Shown in pieces: positions 15,646-24,058 of a stretch of DNA of 64,000 bases (position 1 is the stretch's first letter; every line of letters begins with the position of its first letter). This DNA is from DATDAH01 sp963792205. GTDB lineage: Bacteria > Actinomycetota > Acidimicrobiia > Acidimicrobiales > DATDAH01. Position numbers and translations under genes: made by a program. The notes beneath the pieces are model-generated. The model saw nothing but the letters and a program-made list of their open reading frames with translations, was not told the DNA's origin and made no database searches. Location of the stretch: the NCBI GenBank assembly GCA_963792205.1, contig CAWBVI010000002.1:372001-436000 (forward strand). Direction: 5' to 3'.

Positions 15646-18600
15646 GTGGCCGAGACGTTCCGGCTCGTACCCCCCGCCGTCCGCAGCAGTTGGATCGACC
15701 GTCCCCGGTTGACCCGCCTGCTGGCGCAGCGCTTCGACGTCGACGTCCTGGTCGTCGACGCCCCCGCCGGCTACGGGAAGACGTCAGCGTTGGGGTTGGC
15801 GCTCGCCGCCAACGAGGACCAGCACCTCGGGGTGGACCTGTGGCTCCAGTGCGAGCCCCAGGACCGCGACGCCGACGCCTTCGCCCGAGGGATCCTGGCC
15901 GCGGCCGGGTTGCCGGCCCCGGGCGCGGGGTTCACGGCGACGGCCGACAAGCTGGCCGACGCCCTCCTGCGCTTCGCCCCGCTGCCCGTCTGCCTCGTCC
16001 TCGACGACGTCCATGTCCTCACCCCGGGTTCGGCGGGCGTGCGCCTGCTCGCCCAGCTCCTCGAGCTGCTCCCGGCGCACGGGCACCTGCTGCTCTGCGG
16101 TCGTTCCCCACCGCCCGTGCGCCTGGCCAGGCGGCGCGCCCTCGGCCAGAGCGTCGAGATCGGGGTCGACGACCTGGCGTTCGACGCCGAGGAGGTGGAC
16201 CTGGTCTTCCCCGGCCACGAGCACCGCGACGCCGATGTCGTCCGCTGGCCGGCGATGGCGTCGCTGCTGGCGGCGGGCTCGGCCGACGCCACGGTCGACT
16301 TCCTGCTCGAGGAGGTGGCCGGCGCCTTCGGCACCGACCGGCTGGCCACCCTGACCGCGCTGTCCCAGCTCCGGACGGTCGACGACGGCATCGCCCGGGC
16401 AGCCAGCGACGGCGCGTCGGACGCGGCCGATCTGCTGGGTGAGCTCCCGCTCGTGCAGCGGACGGCCGAAGGGGCGTTCCAGATGCACGACCTCTGGCGC
16501 GACGCGCTCGTCCACGGTCCCCTCGATCGGGCCGCGTCGGCTGCGCTGTGCCGGGTCGCGGATCACCTCGTCGACCGTGCTCGCCACCTGGAGGCCGCCG
16601 AGCTCTTCCTCGTCGCCGGGGACCGGGGCGGGTTCGAGCGATCGGTCCGGGCCTTCGCCGGACAGCCGTTGATGGTCCTGAACGCCCGCGATCTGCACCA
16701 CTTCGCCCGGCTGACCTCGGAACAGCTCCCGGGCCGGGCGCTCACCGCGGTGCTGGCCGCGGCGATCGACGTGCTCGGCGACGAGCGGACCTCGGCCGCG
16801 GAGTTCGAGGCCGCGGCGGAGCAGGCCCGGGGGGAGGGCGACCGGCGAGCCGAAGCCCTGGCCCTCCAGTTCGCCACGAACATGCGGGGGGTGGTCAACC
16901 CCTTCGCCTTCCCACCGGTGCTCACGGAACGGGCCGCGGCCTTGGCCGGCGACGGTGACCCCTTCGGCATCTCCCTCCACGCGCTGCTGTCCTCCCACGA
17001 TGCCCGGGCCGCCGGTGAGCCCGAGGCGGCCGTGGCCCACCTGGCCGCGCTGTCTCCCAGCACGTCGCTGACGGACCGGGTCCAGCACGCGTTCGCCATG
17101 AGCGACCTCGGCCGTCCGGAGGAGGTGGGCACACCCGACGCCGGCGACCTCGCCGACCAGGCCGGCGGGGAGTACCTCGGCCAGGCCGTCTGGCTGCGCG
17201 GCGAGGTGTCGCCCGAACTGGCGCTCGCCATCGGCCGGGCGATGGCCGACGCGTCCGACGCCCGCCATGTCCCCCACGTGCAGATCTCGGTGAACAGCGT
17301 GCTGTCGCTCATCGGCTGCGCGGCAGGCGATGCCGAGGCGGCCCGAGACTTCGCCGACCGGGCCGCGCGCTGGCTGGGGCACACCGCCAGCGACTACGTC
17401 CGCGCCTTCGCCGGCTTGGCCGACGCGGCAACGGTGCTGCTCGAGCGGGGCGAGGACGACGCCCGTGAGCGGGTGCAGCGCCTGGTCGACGGGGTGCCGG
17501 TCGAGCCGTGGCCTTTTCGGGCCTACCTGTACGCCTTGCCCCTGCTGTACGTCCTGGATCCCCGGACCCGGGCCACGATCGACCGGTGCCGGTTCGGCCC
17601 CGCCCTCACGGTCGCCCAGCAGGCCGGACGCGCCCTCGTGGCCCTCCGCGAGGCCGACGACCCTTCGCCCGCCTTCGACCTGCCGTGGCACCGGGTCGAC
17701 CTCCTCCGGGTCCACATGCTCCCCCCGCACCTCACGCAGCTGGCCGCGGCGGCCGCCGCCGCCGGCCACGGCGCCGTCGGCGAGGTCCTCGATCACCTCC
17801 CGTCGGTCCGCGACCACCTCGTCGACGCCAGCCGCCTGGGCCACGCCCCGACGGCGTCGTGGGCCCGCCTGCGGGCCGAGGAGCTGCCCGCTCGTCCCGA
17901 GTTCGACCTCCGCCTGGACGTCCTCGGCCCGGTGCGGGCCGCCCGCGGGCTGACCCCGCTGGCCGACGAGGCCTGGACCCGGCGGGAGCGGGTGCGCCAG
18001 CTGATGGCGTACCTCGTGCAGCAGCGCAGGGTCACCCGCCGGCGAGCCGCCGAGGAGCTCTGGCCCGACATGCCGGTGGAGCGGGCCCTCCAGAACCTGC
18101 GGGTGAACCTGAGCCACCTGCAGCGGGTGCTCCAGCCGAATCGCGACACCGGCGAAGAACCGTGGTTCGTGCGGGCGAAGAGCGATCAGCTCGAGGTGAC
18201 CAGCATCGGGCTCGACGTCGACGCCGACCGCTTCGAACGCAGCTGCCGCGAAGCCCGGCGGTGGGACGAGCAGGCGCAGGGCACCCGGGCCATCGAGGGG
18301 TACCGGAACGCGGCGGAGCTGTTTCGCGGCGACTACCTCGAGGAGTGGCCCGATGCGGCCTGGGCCGCCAGCGACCGGGTCCGGCTGCGGACGCTGGCCA
18401 CGACGTCGATCTGCCGCTTGGGCGAGTTGCTGCTGGCCCGGGGCGAGCCCGAGGAGGCGACGGCGTGGGCCAGCACCGCTCAGCGCCTCGAGCCGCTCCT
18501 CGAGCGGGCCCACCGGCTGTTCATCCGGGGCCTGGCCGGACAAGGCAACCGGCCGGCGGCGATGGAGGCCGCGGCCACCTTCGTCGAGCGCCTCGAGGCC

Positions 18601-18669
18601 GACGGTCTGACCCCGGAACCGGAGACCGTTCGCTTCGTCGAGGGCCTGGGAGGGCGCCCGGCCGGCTGA
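15646..18669 (+). CDS. Large MalT-like ATPase with C-terminal SARP regulator domain
   Basis: 1007-residue signal-transduction regulator. The N-terminus is a STAND/MalT-like ATPase: Walker A APAGYGKTS (residues 39-47), Walker B CLVLDDVHV (116-124), then a winged-helix-like region and a long helical TPR-like solenoid (about 290-740). The C-terminus, from about residue 755, is a SARP module: LDVLGPV, an OmpR-type winged helix (RRRAAEELWPDMP, LRVNLSHLQRVL) followed by the bacterial transcriptional activation domain (about 850-1000). The order, ATPase first and DNA-binding SARP last, is the reverse of AfsR. GTG 15646 is preceded by TACGGT with a seven-base spacer. Target genes are unknown; the adjacent cyclic-nucleotide-binding gene is a candidate partner. 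Confidence 0.9.
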   Translation: MAETFRLVPPAVRSSWIDRPRLTRLLAQRFDVDVLVVDAPAGYGKTSALGLALAANEDQHLGVDLWLQCEPQDRDADAFARGILAAAGLPAPGAGFTATADKLADALLRFAPLPVCLVLDDVHVLTPGSAGVRLLAQLLELLPAHGHLLLCGRSPPPVRLARRRALGQSVEIGVDDLAFDAEEVDLVFPGHEHRDADVVRWPAMASLLAAGSADATVDFLLEEVAGAFGTDRLATLTALSQLRTVDDGIARAASDGASDAADLLGELPLVQRTAEGAFQMHDLWRDALVHGPLDRAASAALCRVADHLVDRARHLEAAELFLVAGDRGGFERSVRAFAGQPLMVLNARDLHHFARLTSEQLPGRALTAVLAAAIDVLGDERTSAAEFEAAAEQARGEGDRRAEALALQFATNMRGVVNPFAFPPVLTERAAALAGDGDPFGISLHALLSSHDARAAGEPEAAVAHLAALSPSTSLTDRVQHAFAMSDLGRPEEVGTPDAGDLADQAGGEYLGQAVWLRGEVSPELALAIGRAMADASDARHVPHVQISVNSVLSLIGCAAGDAEAARDFADRAARWLGHTASDYVRAFAGLADAATVLLERGEDDARERVQRLVDGVPVEPWPFRAYLYALPLLYVLDPRTRATIDRCRFGPALTVAQQAGRALVALREADDPSPAFDLPWHRVDLLRVHMLPPHLTQLAAAAAAAGHGAVGEVLDHLPSVRDHLVDASRLGHAPTASWARLRAEELPARPEFDLRLDVLGPVRAARGLTPLADEAWTRRERVRQLMAYLVQQRRVTRRRAAEELWPDMPVERALQNLRVNLSHLQRVLQPNRDTGEEPWFVRAKSDQLEVTSIGLDVDADRFERSCREARRWDEQAQGTRAIEGYRNAAELFRGDYLEEWPDAAWAASDRVRLRTLATTSICRLGELLLARGEPEEATAWASTAQRLEPLLERAHRLFIRGLAGQGNRPAAMEAAATFVERLEADGLTPEPETVRFVEGLGGRPAG

Positions 18670-18706
18670 ACTACGCTCGCGGGCGTCCTTGGACCGGGGG
18701 TGTCGG

Positions 18707-19138
18707 ATGTTCTCACGCAGGAAGGCCGAGCAGGCTGCGGCGGCCGCGTCGCTCGGCGATGTGGCCTTCTTCGAGGGGTTCACCCCGGAGGAGCTGACCC
18801 GGGTGGCCGAGCTCGCCGACGAGGTCGAGGCCGAGGCCGGCGCCGAGCTGATGGACCAGGGCCGGCCCGGCCAGGAGTGCTACGTGATCCTCGACGGGAC
18901 CGCCAACGTCTCCATCGGCGGTGAGCACATCGCCACCCTCGAAGCGGGCTCGATGGTGGGGGAGATGGCCCTGATCGACCACCGGCCCCGCTCGGCCACG
19001 GTGGTGGCGGAGACCCCGATGACTCTGCTGGCCTTCGACACCCGACACTTCCGCGCCCTGCTCGACGACCTGCCCAAGGCCAGCCAGCGCGTGATGTCAC
19101 TGCTGAACGCCCGCGCCCAGGCCAACGACGCCCGCTGA
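18707..19138 (+). CDS. Single-domain cyclic-nucleotide-binding protein
   Basis: 143-residue protein consisting of one CRP-type cNMP-binding domain without a DNA-binding helix-turn-helix or other effector. It has the beta-barrel glycines (MDQGRPGQECYVILDG) and the phosphate-binding cassette VGEMALIDHRPRSATV, whose Glu and Arg-Ser match ligand-binding CRP residues, so cAMP or cGMP binding is plausible. I chose ATG 18707 (MFSRRKAEQ), preceded by GGGGGTG. It lies 37 bases after the SARP gene on the same strand and may form an operon with it. Its stop abuts the stop of the convergent thiolase-like gene. Confidence 0.88.
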   Translation: MFSRRKAEQAAAAASLGDVAFFEGFTPEELTRVAELADEVEAEAGAELMDQGRPGQECYVILDGTANVSIGGEHIATLEAGSMVGEMALIDHRPRSATVVAETPMTLLAFDTRHFRALLDDLPKASQRVMSLLNARAQANDAR

Positions 19139-20617
19139 TCAGAGCTGCAGGACGCCCTCCGCCGTGCGGTGGGCGGGGTCGCCGACGTGTTCGACGTCGT
19201 CGAGGAGCGTTGCCAGGACCCCCGGGTCGTCGGAGGTGGCCCACGCCCGCTCGCCGGCCTCGGTGAGCGTGGTCGCGATGGCCTGGACGGGTGCCGCGGT
19301 CTGGTCGTGCATGACCGTGTAGGTCTCCACGGTCACCGGCCCGGCGTGGTCGGTGACGACGGGTCGGGTCGGAACGGCGTCGACCTCCTCCTGGGCGCTG
19401 GCGAATCGGAAGCCCTCGCTCGGGGGCAGGCTGGCGTACAGGCCGAACGCCTGCTTGCTGGCCAGGCCGCCGTTGGCCGACACCAGGCCGAGCTCGCCCG
19501 GGTGCTGCCGGAGCACGTCGACCATGGCGGCGATCGAGTGGGTCACGTAGTTGTTCCAGGGCCCGCCGGCGAAGCTCATCCCTCCGGTCACGGTGAGGTC
19601 TCGCTCCTCGCCGAGCCCGAGCGCCCGGGCGGCCAGGCGCACGGCCGAGGGGAAGCAGGAGTACAGGTCGACGTGGGCGACGGCATCCACGTCGGCGTCG
19701 GCCAAGGCGAGCGTGGTGCGTCCGGCGGCGGCCATCGACGCCGATTCGTGCAGGTGGCGACGGACCGACACGTGGGGCTCCGCGGCCTCGGCCCCACTGT
19801 GCGGGAACACCCAACGGTCCGTCGGGATGCCCATGGCCTCGGCCCGCTCCACCGAGCAGCAGATGACGGCCGCCGCCTGGTCGACCATCTCGTAGCTGTT
19901 CATGCACTTCGTGTAGGGCAGGCCCACCATCCGGTTGCCCTCGGTGGCCGTGCTCACCTGCTCCGGCGTGAGCACCTCCCGCTTCCACGCGTGGGGGTTG
20001 GCGGCGGCGATCTCGCTGAACCGGCTGTACAGCCGGCCGAGGGCGGCTCGATGCTCGGTCACCGTCATGCCCTCGTGGGCCCGGAGCGCGACGTCGAAGA
20101 GCGGGTAGACCTGGATCGGCATCCCGATGCCAAGGGCCGCCTCGGTCGGGCCGATCATGTCCAGCTCGCCCCCGACCAGCTCGTCGGGCTCGACGTCACC
20201 CTGGTCCGTCCAGGCCAGGTGCTGCTCGAGCCGCCGGGCCGTCCGACGGGTGCGCCACGCCTCCGCCCCGCCGACCAGCACGCAGTCGGCCCGACCGGCG
20301 AGGACGTCGGTGGCGGTGCGGTGCAGGAGGGCCTGTGGCGTCTGGCCCCCGCCCGTCGTGTAGAGGGTGCGGGCGTCAGCGGCGCCGATGCGCTCGGCCA
20401 CGAGCCGGCCGGGGTCGGGGTAGCGCCAGGACAGCATGCTCACGACCCGCACCGAGTCGACCGAGGCCAGGAGCGCCGGCCGGCCGGCGTCGGCCGCGGC
20501 CTGACGTGCGACCTCGGCCAGGAGGTCGACCGGCTCGAGGGGTGCGGCGCCCTGGTCCACGCGGTGGCTGAGCTGGCCCGCGCCGACGAGCACGGGCGTC
20601 CGGGGGTCGAGTGCCAT
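19139..20617 (-). CDS. Thiolase-fold protein with degenerate active site
   Basis: 492-residue thiolase-superfamily protein of the kind annotated as acetyl-CoA acetyltransferase. The fold is visible in TPVLVGAGQLSHR, VLVGGAEAWRTRR, SYEMVDQAAAVICCS, VDLYSCFPSAVRLAAR, MSFAGGPWNNYVTHS and SANGGLASKQAFGLY. However, the nucleophilic Cys normally found in the CxSG loop is missing (the matching stretch reads TTGGGQTPQ), and the usual GHP histidine near the C-terminus is replaced by SKQAFG. Normal thiolysis or condensation is therefore doubtful. It may act with a partner as SCP-x/lipid-transfer-type proteins do. ATG 20617 has TAGGTT eight bases upstream. Confidence 0.85.
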   Translation of the reverse strand: MALDPRTPVLVGAGQLSHRVDQGAAPLEPVDLLAEVARQAAADAGRPALLASVDSVRVVSMLSWRYPDPGRLVAERIGAADARTLYTTGGGQTPQALLHRTATDVLAGRADCVLVGGAEAWRTRRTARRLEQHLAWTDQGDVEPDELVGGELDMIGPTEAALGIGMPIQVYPLFDVALRAHEGMTVTEHRAALGRLYSRFSEIAAANPHAWKREVLTPEQVSTATEGNRMVGLPYTKCMNSYEMVDQAAAVICCSVERAEAMGIPTDRWVFPHSGAEAAEPHVSVRRHLHESASMAAAGRTTLALADADVDAVAHVDLYSCFPSAVRLAARALGLGEERDLTVTGGMSFAGGPWNNYVTHSIAAMVDVLRQHPGELGLVSANGGLASKQAFGLYASLPPSEGFRFASAQEEVDAVPTRPVVTDHAGPVTVETYTVMHDQTAAPVQAIATTLTEAGERAWATSDDPGVLATLLDDVEHVGDPAHRTAEGVLQL

Positions 20618-20659
20618 CCGAACGCAACCTAGATCGCGGGCCGGGCTTCCTAGAATCCG

Positions 20660-21253
20660 GTGATCGACGTCCTGGTCCTGTGTACGGGCAACATCTGCCG
20701 CTCCCCGATGGCCGAGGCCCTCCTCGCGGCCGAGCTGGGCCGTCGAGGTGTCGACGCCACCGTCGCCTCCGCCGGCCTGCTCGACGCCGGGCGTCCGGCC
20801 AGCGACCACGCCCTCACGGTGATGGGAGCGCGCGGGTTCGACCTCTCGGCCCACGCCAGCCGCCGTATGACCGCCGACCTGCTGGAGCAGGCCGACCTCA
20901 TCATCGCCATGGAGCGTCGCCACATCCGTGAGGCCGCCGTCCTCGTGCCCGGCTCGTGGCCGCGCAGCTTCACCCTGCCGGAGCTGGCGCGGCTGGCGGA
21001 AGCAGCCGGCCCCCGCCCGGTCGACGTGCCGCTGGAGGACTGGCTGGCCGACCTGGTCGCCGACCGCACCACCGACGCCCACCTCGGTGCCTCCCCGGAC
21101 GACGAGGTGGCCGATCCGTACGGCCGGGGCCCCCGCACCTTCCGCCGCTGCGCCGACGAGCTCGAGGAGCTGGTCGGCGTGGTCGTCGACAACCTGTTCC
21201 CCGACGCCGGCGACGGCGCCGACAGCCCCACCCTCAGGAGCACGACCGCATGA
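20660..21253 (+). CDS. Low-molecular-weight protein tyrosine phosphatase
   Basis: 197-residue phosphatase of the LMW-PTP/arsenate reductase fold. The P-loop VLCTGNICRSPMAEA gives the CX5R catalytic signature near the N-terminus, and the general-acid Asp is in DEVADPYGRG. Compared with the usual 150-160 residues it has an extra stretch around 105-145. Likely substrates are tyrosine-phosphorylated proteins such as polysaccharide-export kinases. GTG start; TAGAAT lies just upstream. The end overlaps the glyA start (ATGA), so the two genes are coupled, an arrangement seen in other actinobacteria. Confidence 0.9.
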   Translation: MIDVLVLCTGNICRSPMAEALLAAELGRRGVDATVASAGLLDAGRPASDHALTVMGARGFDLSAHASRRMTADLLEQADLIIAMERRHIREAAVLVPGSWPRSFTLPELARLAEAAGPRPVDVPLEDWLADLVADRTTDAHLGASPDDEVADPYGRGPRTFRRCADELEELVGVVVDNLFPDAGDGADSPTLRSTTA

Positions 21254-22491
21254 CCTGGACCACCGATCGGGACACCGAGCTCTTCGCCCTCCTCGACCAG
21301 GAACGGGAGCGGCAGAACACCACCGTCCAGCTCATCGCCTCGGAGAACTTCACCTCGCCCGCGGTGCTCGAGGCGACGGCCTCGGTGCTGACCAACAAGT
21401 ACAGCGAGGGCTATCCCACCAAGCGGTACTACGGCGGCAACCAGATCATCGACGAGGTCGAGGAGCTGGCCCGGCAGCGGGCCTGTGCCCTGTTCGGCGC
21501 CGACCACGCCAACGTCCAGCCCCACTCCGGCGCCAACGCCAACGTCGCCGTCTACCTGGCGCTGCTCGAGCCCGGCGACAAGGTCCTCGGCATGAGCCTC
21601 GACCACGGCGGCCACCTGACCCACGGCTCGCCGGTGAACATCAGCGGGCGGCTCTACGACTTCATCGCCTACGGCGTGACCGAGAGCGACGAGCGGCTGG
21701 ACTACGACCAGATCCGCGACCTGGCCAAGGCGGAGCAGCCCAAGATGATCATGGCCGGGGCCACCGCCTACCCCCGCCGCATCGATCCCGAGCCCCTGCG
21801 CTCGATCGCCGACGACATCGGCGCCCTGCTGGTGTTCGACGCTGCTCACATCGCCGGGCTCATCGCCGGCGGCGCCCACCCCAACCCCGTGCCCTACGCC
21901 GACGTGGTCACGTTGACCACCCACAAGACCCTCCGTGGGCCGCGGGGCGGCTGCATCCTGGCCAAGGAGGAGCATGCCGCGGCCATCGACAAGGCCATCT
22001 TCCCGGGCCTGCAGGGGGGACCGCTGGAGCACGTCATCGCGGCCAAGGCGGTGGCGTTCCGCGAGGCGGCCCAGCCCGAGTTCCGCGAGTACGCCGCGGC
22101 CATCGTGGCCAATGCCTCGGCCCTCGCCGAGGCGCTGGCGGGCGAGGGGTTCCGGCTGGTCTCCGGCGGCACCGAGAACCACCTGATGCTCGTGGACCTG
22201 CGGAGCTTCGATGCCGACCTGACCGGCAAGGACGCGCAGACGGTGCTCGACCAGGCCGGCATCACCCTCAACAAGAACACCATCCCCGACGACCCCCGCT
22301 CACCGTTCGTGACCAGCGGACTGCGCATCGGCACCCCTGCGGTGACCACCCAGGGCATGGGCGCCGAGGAGATGGGCACCATCGCCCGCCTGCTGGCCAT
22401 GGCCCTGCGCGAGCGCGAGAGCGAGGCCGCCCTGGCCTCGATCCGCGCCGACGTCAACGACCTCTGCGCGAGGTTCACGCCCTACCCCTGA
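21250..22491 (+). CDS. glyA: Serine hydroxymethyltransferase
   Basis: PLP enzyme interconverting serine plus tetrahydrofolate with glycine plus methylene-tetrahydrofolate (413 aa), the main source of one-carbon units. Motifs: LIASENFTSPAVLEA at the N-terminus, NKYSEGYPTKRYYGG, the PLP-facing DAAHIAGLI, and TTHKTLRGPRGG with the Schiff-base Lys. The ATG overlaps the stop of the phosphatase gene. The following 269-bp gap ends in a strong intrinsic terminator. Confidence 0.97.
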   Translation: MTWTTDRDTELFALLDQERERQNTTVQLIASENFTSPAVLEATASVLTNKYSEGYPTKRYYGGNQIIDEVEELARQRACALFGADHANVQPHSGANANVAVYLALLEPGDKVLGMSLDHGGHLTHGSPVNISGRLYDFIAYGVTESDERLDYDQIRDLAKAEQPKMIMAGATAYPRRIDPEPLRSIADDIGALLVFDAAHIAGLIAGGAHPNPVPYADVVTLTTHKTLRGPRGGCILAKEEHAAAIDKAIFPGLQGGPLEHVIAAKAVAFREAAQPEFREYAAAIVANASALAEALAGEGFRLVSGGTENHLMLVDLRSFDADLTGKDAQTVLDQAGITLNKNTIPDDPRSPFVTSGLRIGTPAVTTQGMGAEEMGTIARLLAMALRERESEAALASIRADVNDLCARFTPYP

Positions 22492-22538
22492 CCGTGGCGG
22501 GAACCACCCCGGCGAGACCTACAGCACTCAGGGTGGCG

Positions 22539-22552
22539 AAAGTGACCACTTT
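22539..22552. promoter_or_regulatory. Short palindrome AAAGTG-AC-CACTTT
   Basis: Perfect six-base arms around two bases, an operator-like inverted repeat unusual in such GC-rich DNA. It lies just upstream of TACGGT (22558-22563), a possible -10 box for the small transcript that ends at the terminator at 22685. Confidence 0.4.
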
Positions 22553-22571
22553 TGGTGTACGGTTGGGAGGG

Positions 22572-22658
22572 ATGACGAAGGGGCGAGTTGGGACGGGTGT
22601 CGACATGGTGTGGGCAGGACTTGAGGGAACCGTTCGGGTGGCGATGACCTCGGCGTAG
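22572..22658 (+). CDS. Possible 28-residue leader peptide/small ORF
   Basis: Short frame from ATG to TAG: MTKGRVGTGVDM then a more hydrophobic half ending TVRVAMTSA. It is preceded by GGGAGGG (ribosome-binding-like) and by TACGGT eight bases upstream, and is followed 26 bases later by a strong terminator. That layout fits a small protein, a leader peptide of an attenuator, or a non-coding RNA that happens to be open. No family was recognised. Confidence 0.3.
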   Translation: MTKGRVGTGVDMVWAGLEGTVRVAMTSA

Positions 22659-22684
22659 CGGACGCCCTGGGGGCGCGGGACGAA

Positions 22685-22713
22685 GGACCGGCAGCTTCGG
22701 CTGCCGGTCCTTT
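22685..22713 (+). terminator. Strong intrinsic terminator between glyA and wecA
   Basis: Perfect 11-bp stem GGACCGGCAGC/GCTGCCGGTCC closed by a stable TTCG tetraloop and followed by TTT. It ends glyA transcription and/or the short transcript predicted from about 22570. It is the clearest intrinsic terminator in the window. Confidence 0.85.
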
Positions 22714-22760
22714 CGCGTCGTGGTTCGATCCGTCGGGAGGAACCTGCGATCCTCTGAACC

Positions 22761-23924
22761 GTGAACGCCAAGCTGGTCGTGTTGGGCGTGGCCTTCACGG
22801 TGACCTTCGTCCTCACCCCGGTCGTCCGCCGGCTGGCCGAGCGCTACGGCGCCGTGGTCGCGCCCGACGACCGGCGGGTCCACACCGTGCCCACGGCCAC
22901 CATCGGCGGGGTGGCCATGTTCGTGGCCCTGCTCGTCTCCTTCGCCGTGGCCTGGCAGCTCGACGCGTTCGACGCCGTCTTCGAGAGCTCCACCGAGCCG
23001 CTCGGCGTCCTGCTCGCCGCCGCGGTCATCTTCGGTGTCGGCCTCATCGACGATCTCCGCGAGGTGTCGGCCCCGGCCCGGGTGGCGGGCATGGTCCTGG
23101 CGGGGACGATCCTGGTGCGCTTCGGCGTGAGCATCCTCTTCCTGCGCATCCCGTTCTACGACCTGGTCCTGCTCTCGCCGGACCTGTCGGCGCTGATCAC
23201 CGTCCTCTGGGTCGTGGGCATGGCCAACGCCGTCAACCTGGTCGACGGGCTCGACGGCCTGGCGGCCGGCATCGTCGCCATCGCCTCCGGCTCCTTCTTC
23301 CTCTACAGCCAGGAGCTCATCGACGCGGGGGTGATCGACGACAGCAACCTCGGCCCCCTGGTCGCCATCATCACCCTGGGCATCTGCCTCGGCTTCCTGC
23401 CCCACAACTTCAACCCGGCCAAGATCTTCATGGGCGACGGCGGGGCCCTGCTGCTCGGCCTGCTCGTGGCGTCGTCGACCATCTCCGTCGGGGGCAGCCA
23501 GAACGAGCCGTTCAGCGGGCAGGTGTACTTCTTCTTCGCCCCGCTGTTCATCCCGCTGTTCATCCTCGGGGTGCCGATCATCGACACCCTCTTCGCCATC
23601 ATCCGGCGGGCGTCGCGTCGCTCGGGGGTGACCTCGGCCGACAAGGAGCACCTCCACCACCGGCTCATGCGCCTCGGCCACGGCCAGCGCCGGGCCGTCC
23701 TCATCCTGTGGGCGTGGACCGCCGCGCTGTCGGGCCTGGTCCTCTATCCCGCCTACACCGGCAAGGGCGACGCGGTGGCCCCGCTGGCAGTGGTCGTCTT
23801 CGGCTTCGGTCTCTACGTCTTCTTCCACCCCGGCACCCGGCGGAACGGCGACGCGAACGGCAACGGCCACGCCCACGGCGAGGCTGCGGGGGTCCCGGCG
23901 GCGGCTGACGATCCGGTCGCCTAA
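22761..23924 (+). CDS. wecA: Polyprenyl-phosphate GlcNAc-1-phosphate transferase (WecA/TagO type)
   Basis: Integral membrane enzyme (387 aa, about eleven spans) that moves GlcNAc-1-phosphate from UDP-GlcNAc to decaprenyl/undecaprenyl phosphate, the first lipid-linked step in cell-wall polymer synthesis. Family motifs: VAPDDRRVHTVPTATIGG near the N-terminus, the Asp pair region GVGLIDDLREV, NLVDGLDGLAAG, and the cytoplasmic substrate loop FMGDGGALLLG with HLHHRLMRLGHGQRR. The GTG at 22761 lies 48 bases after the terminator. A wecA-type gene directly before the ATP synthase operon is the normal actinobacterial arrangement. The C-terminal tail is rich in Asn, Gly and His. Confidence 0.94.
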   Translation: MNAKLVVLGVAFTVTFVLTPVVRRLAERYGAVVAPDDRRVHTVPTATIGGVAMFVALLVSFAVAWQLDAFDAVFESSTEPLGVLLAAAVIFGVGLIDDLREVSAPARVAGMVLAGTILVRFGVSILFLRIPFYDLVLLSPDLSALITVLWVVGMANAVNLVDGLDGLAAGIVAIASGSFFLYSQELIDAGVIDDSNLGPLVAIITLGICLGFLPHNFNPAKIFMGDGGALLLGLLVASSTISVGGSQNEPFSGQVYFFFAPLFIPLFILGVPIIDTLFAIIRRASRRSGVTSADKEHLHHRLMRLGHGQRRAVLILWAWTAALSGLVLYPAYTGKGDAVAPLAVVVFGFGLYVFFHPGTRRNGDANGNGHAHGEAAGVPAAADDPVA

Positions 23925-23954
23925 CCTCCGCCCGACCGCGCTCGACGCCGGGAT

Positions 23955-23998
23955 TTGCACGTCTCCGGCACCCGTGTTAGATTGTGCATGCATTCACA
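23955..23998 (+). promoter_or_regulatory. ATP synthase operon promoter with overlapping CRP-like site
   Basis: TTGCAC at 23955-23960 and TAGATT at 23978-23983 are spaced by 17 bases, close to the sigma-70 consensus. Directly downstream, 23983-23998 reads TGTGCATGCATTCACA, a near-perfect palindrome that differs from the actinobacterial CRP consensus TGTGAN6TCACA at one base. It covers the expected start of transcription, so a bound CRP would repress. The leader to the first gene is about 70 bases. Confidence 0.65.
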
Positions 23999-24058
23999 AG
24001 CTCCCCGTGACGGAGAGCGAGCGCCGTCAGAGCCGCCGACGCCCCCCAGGACGACCCC

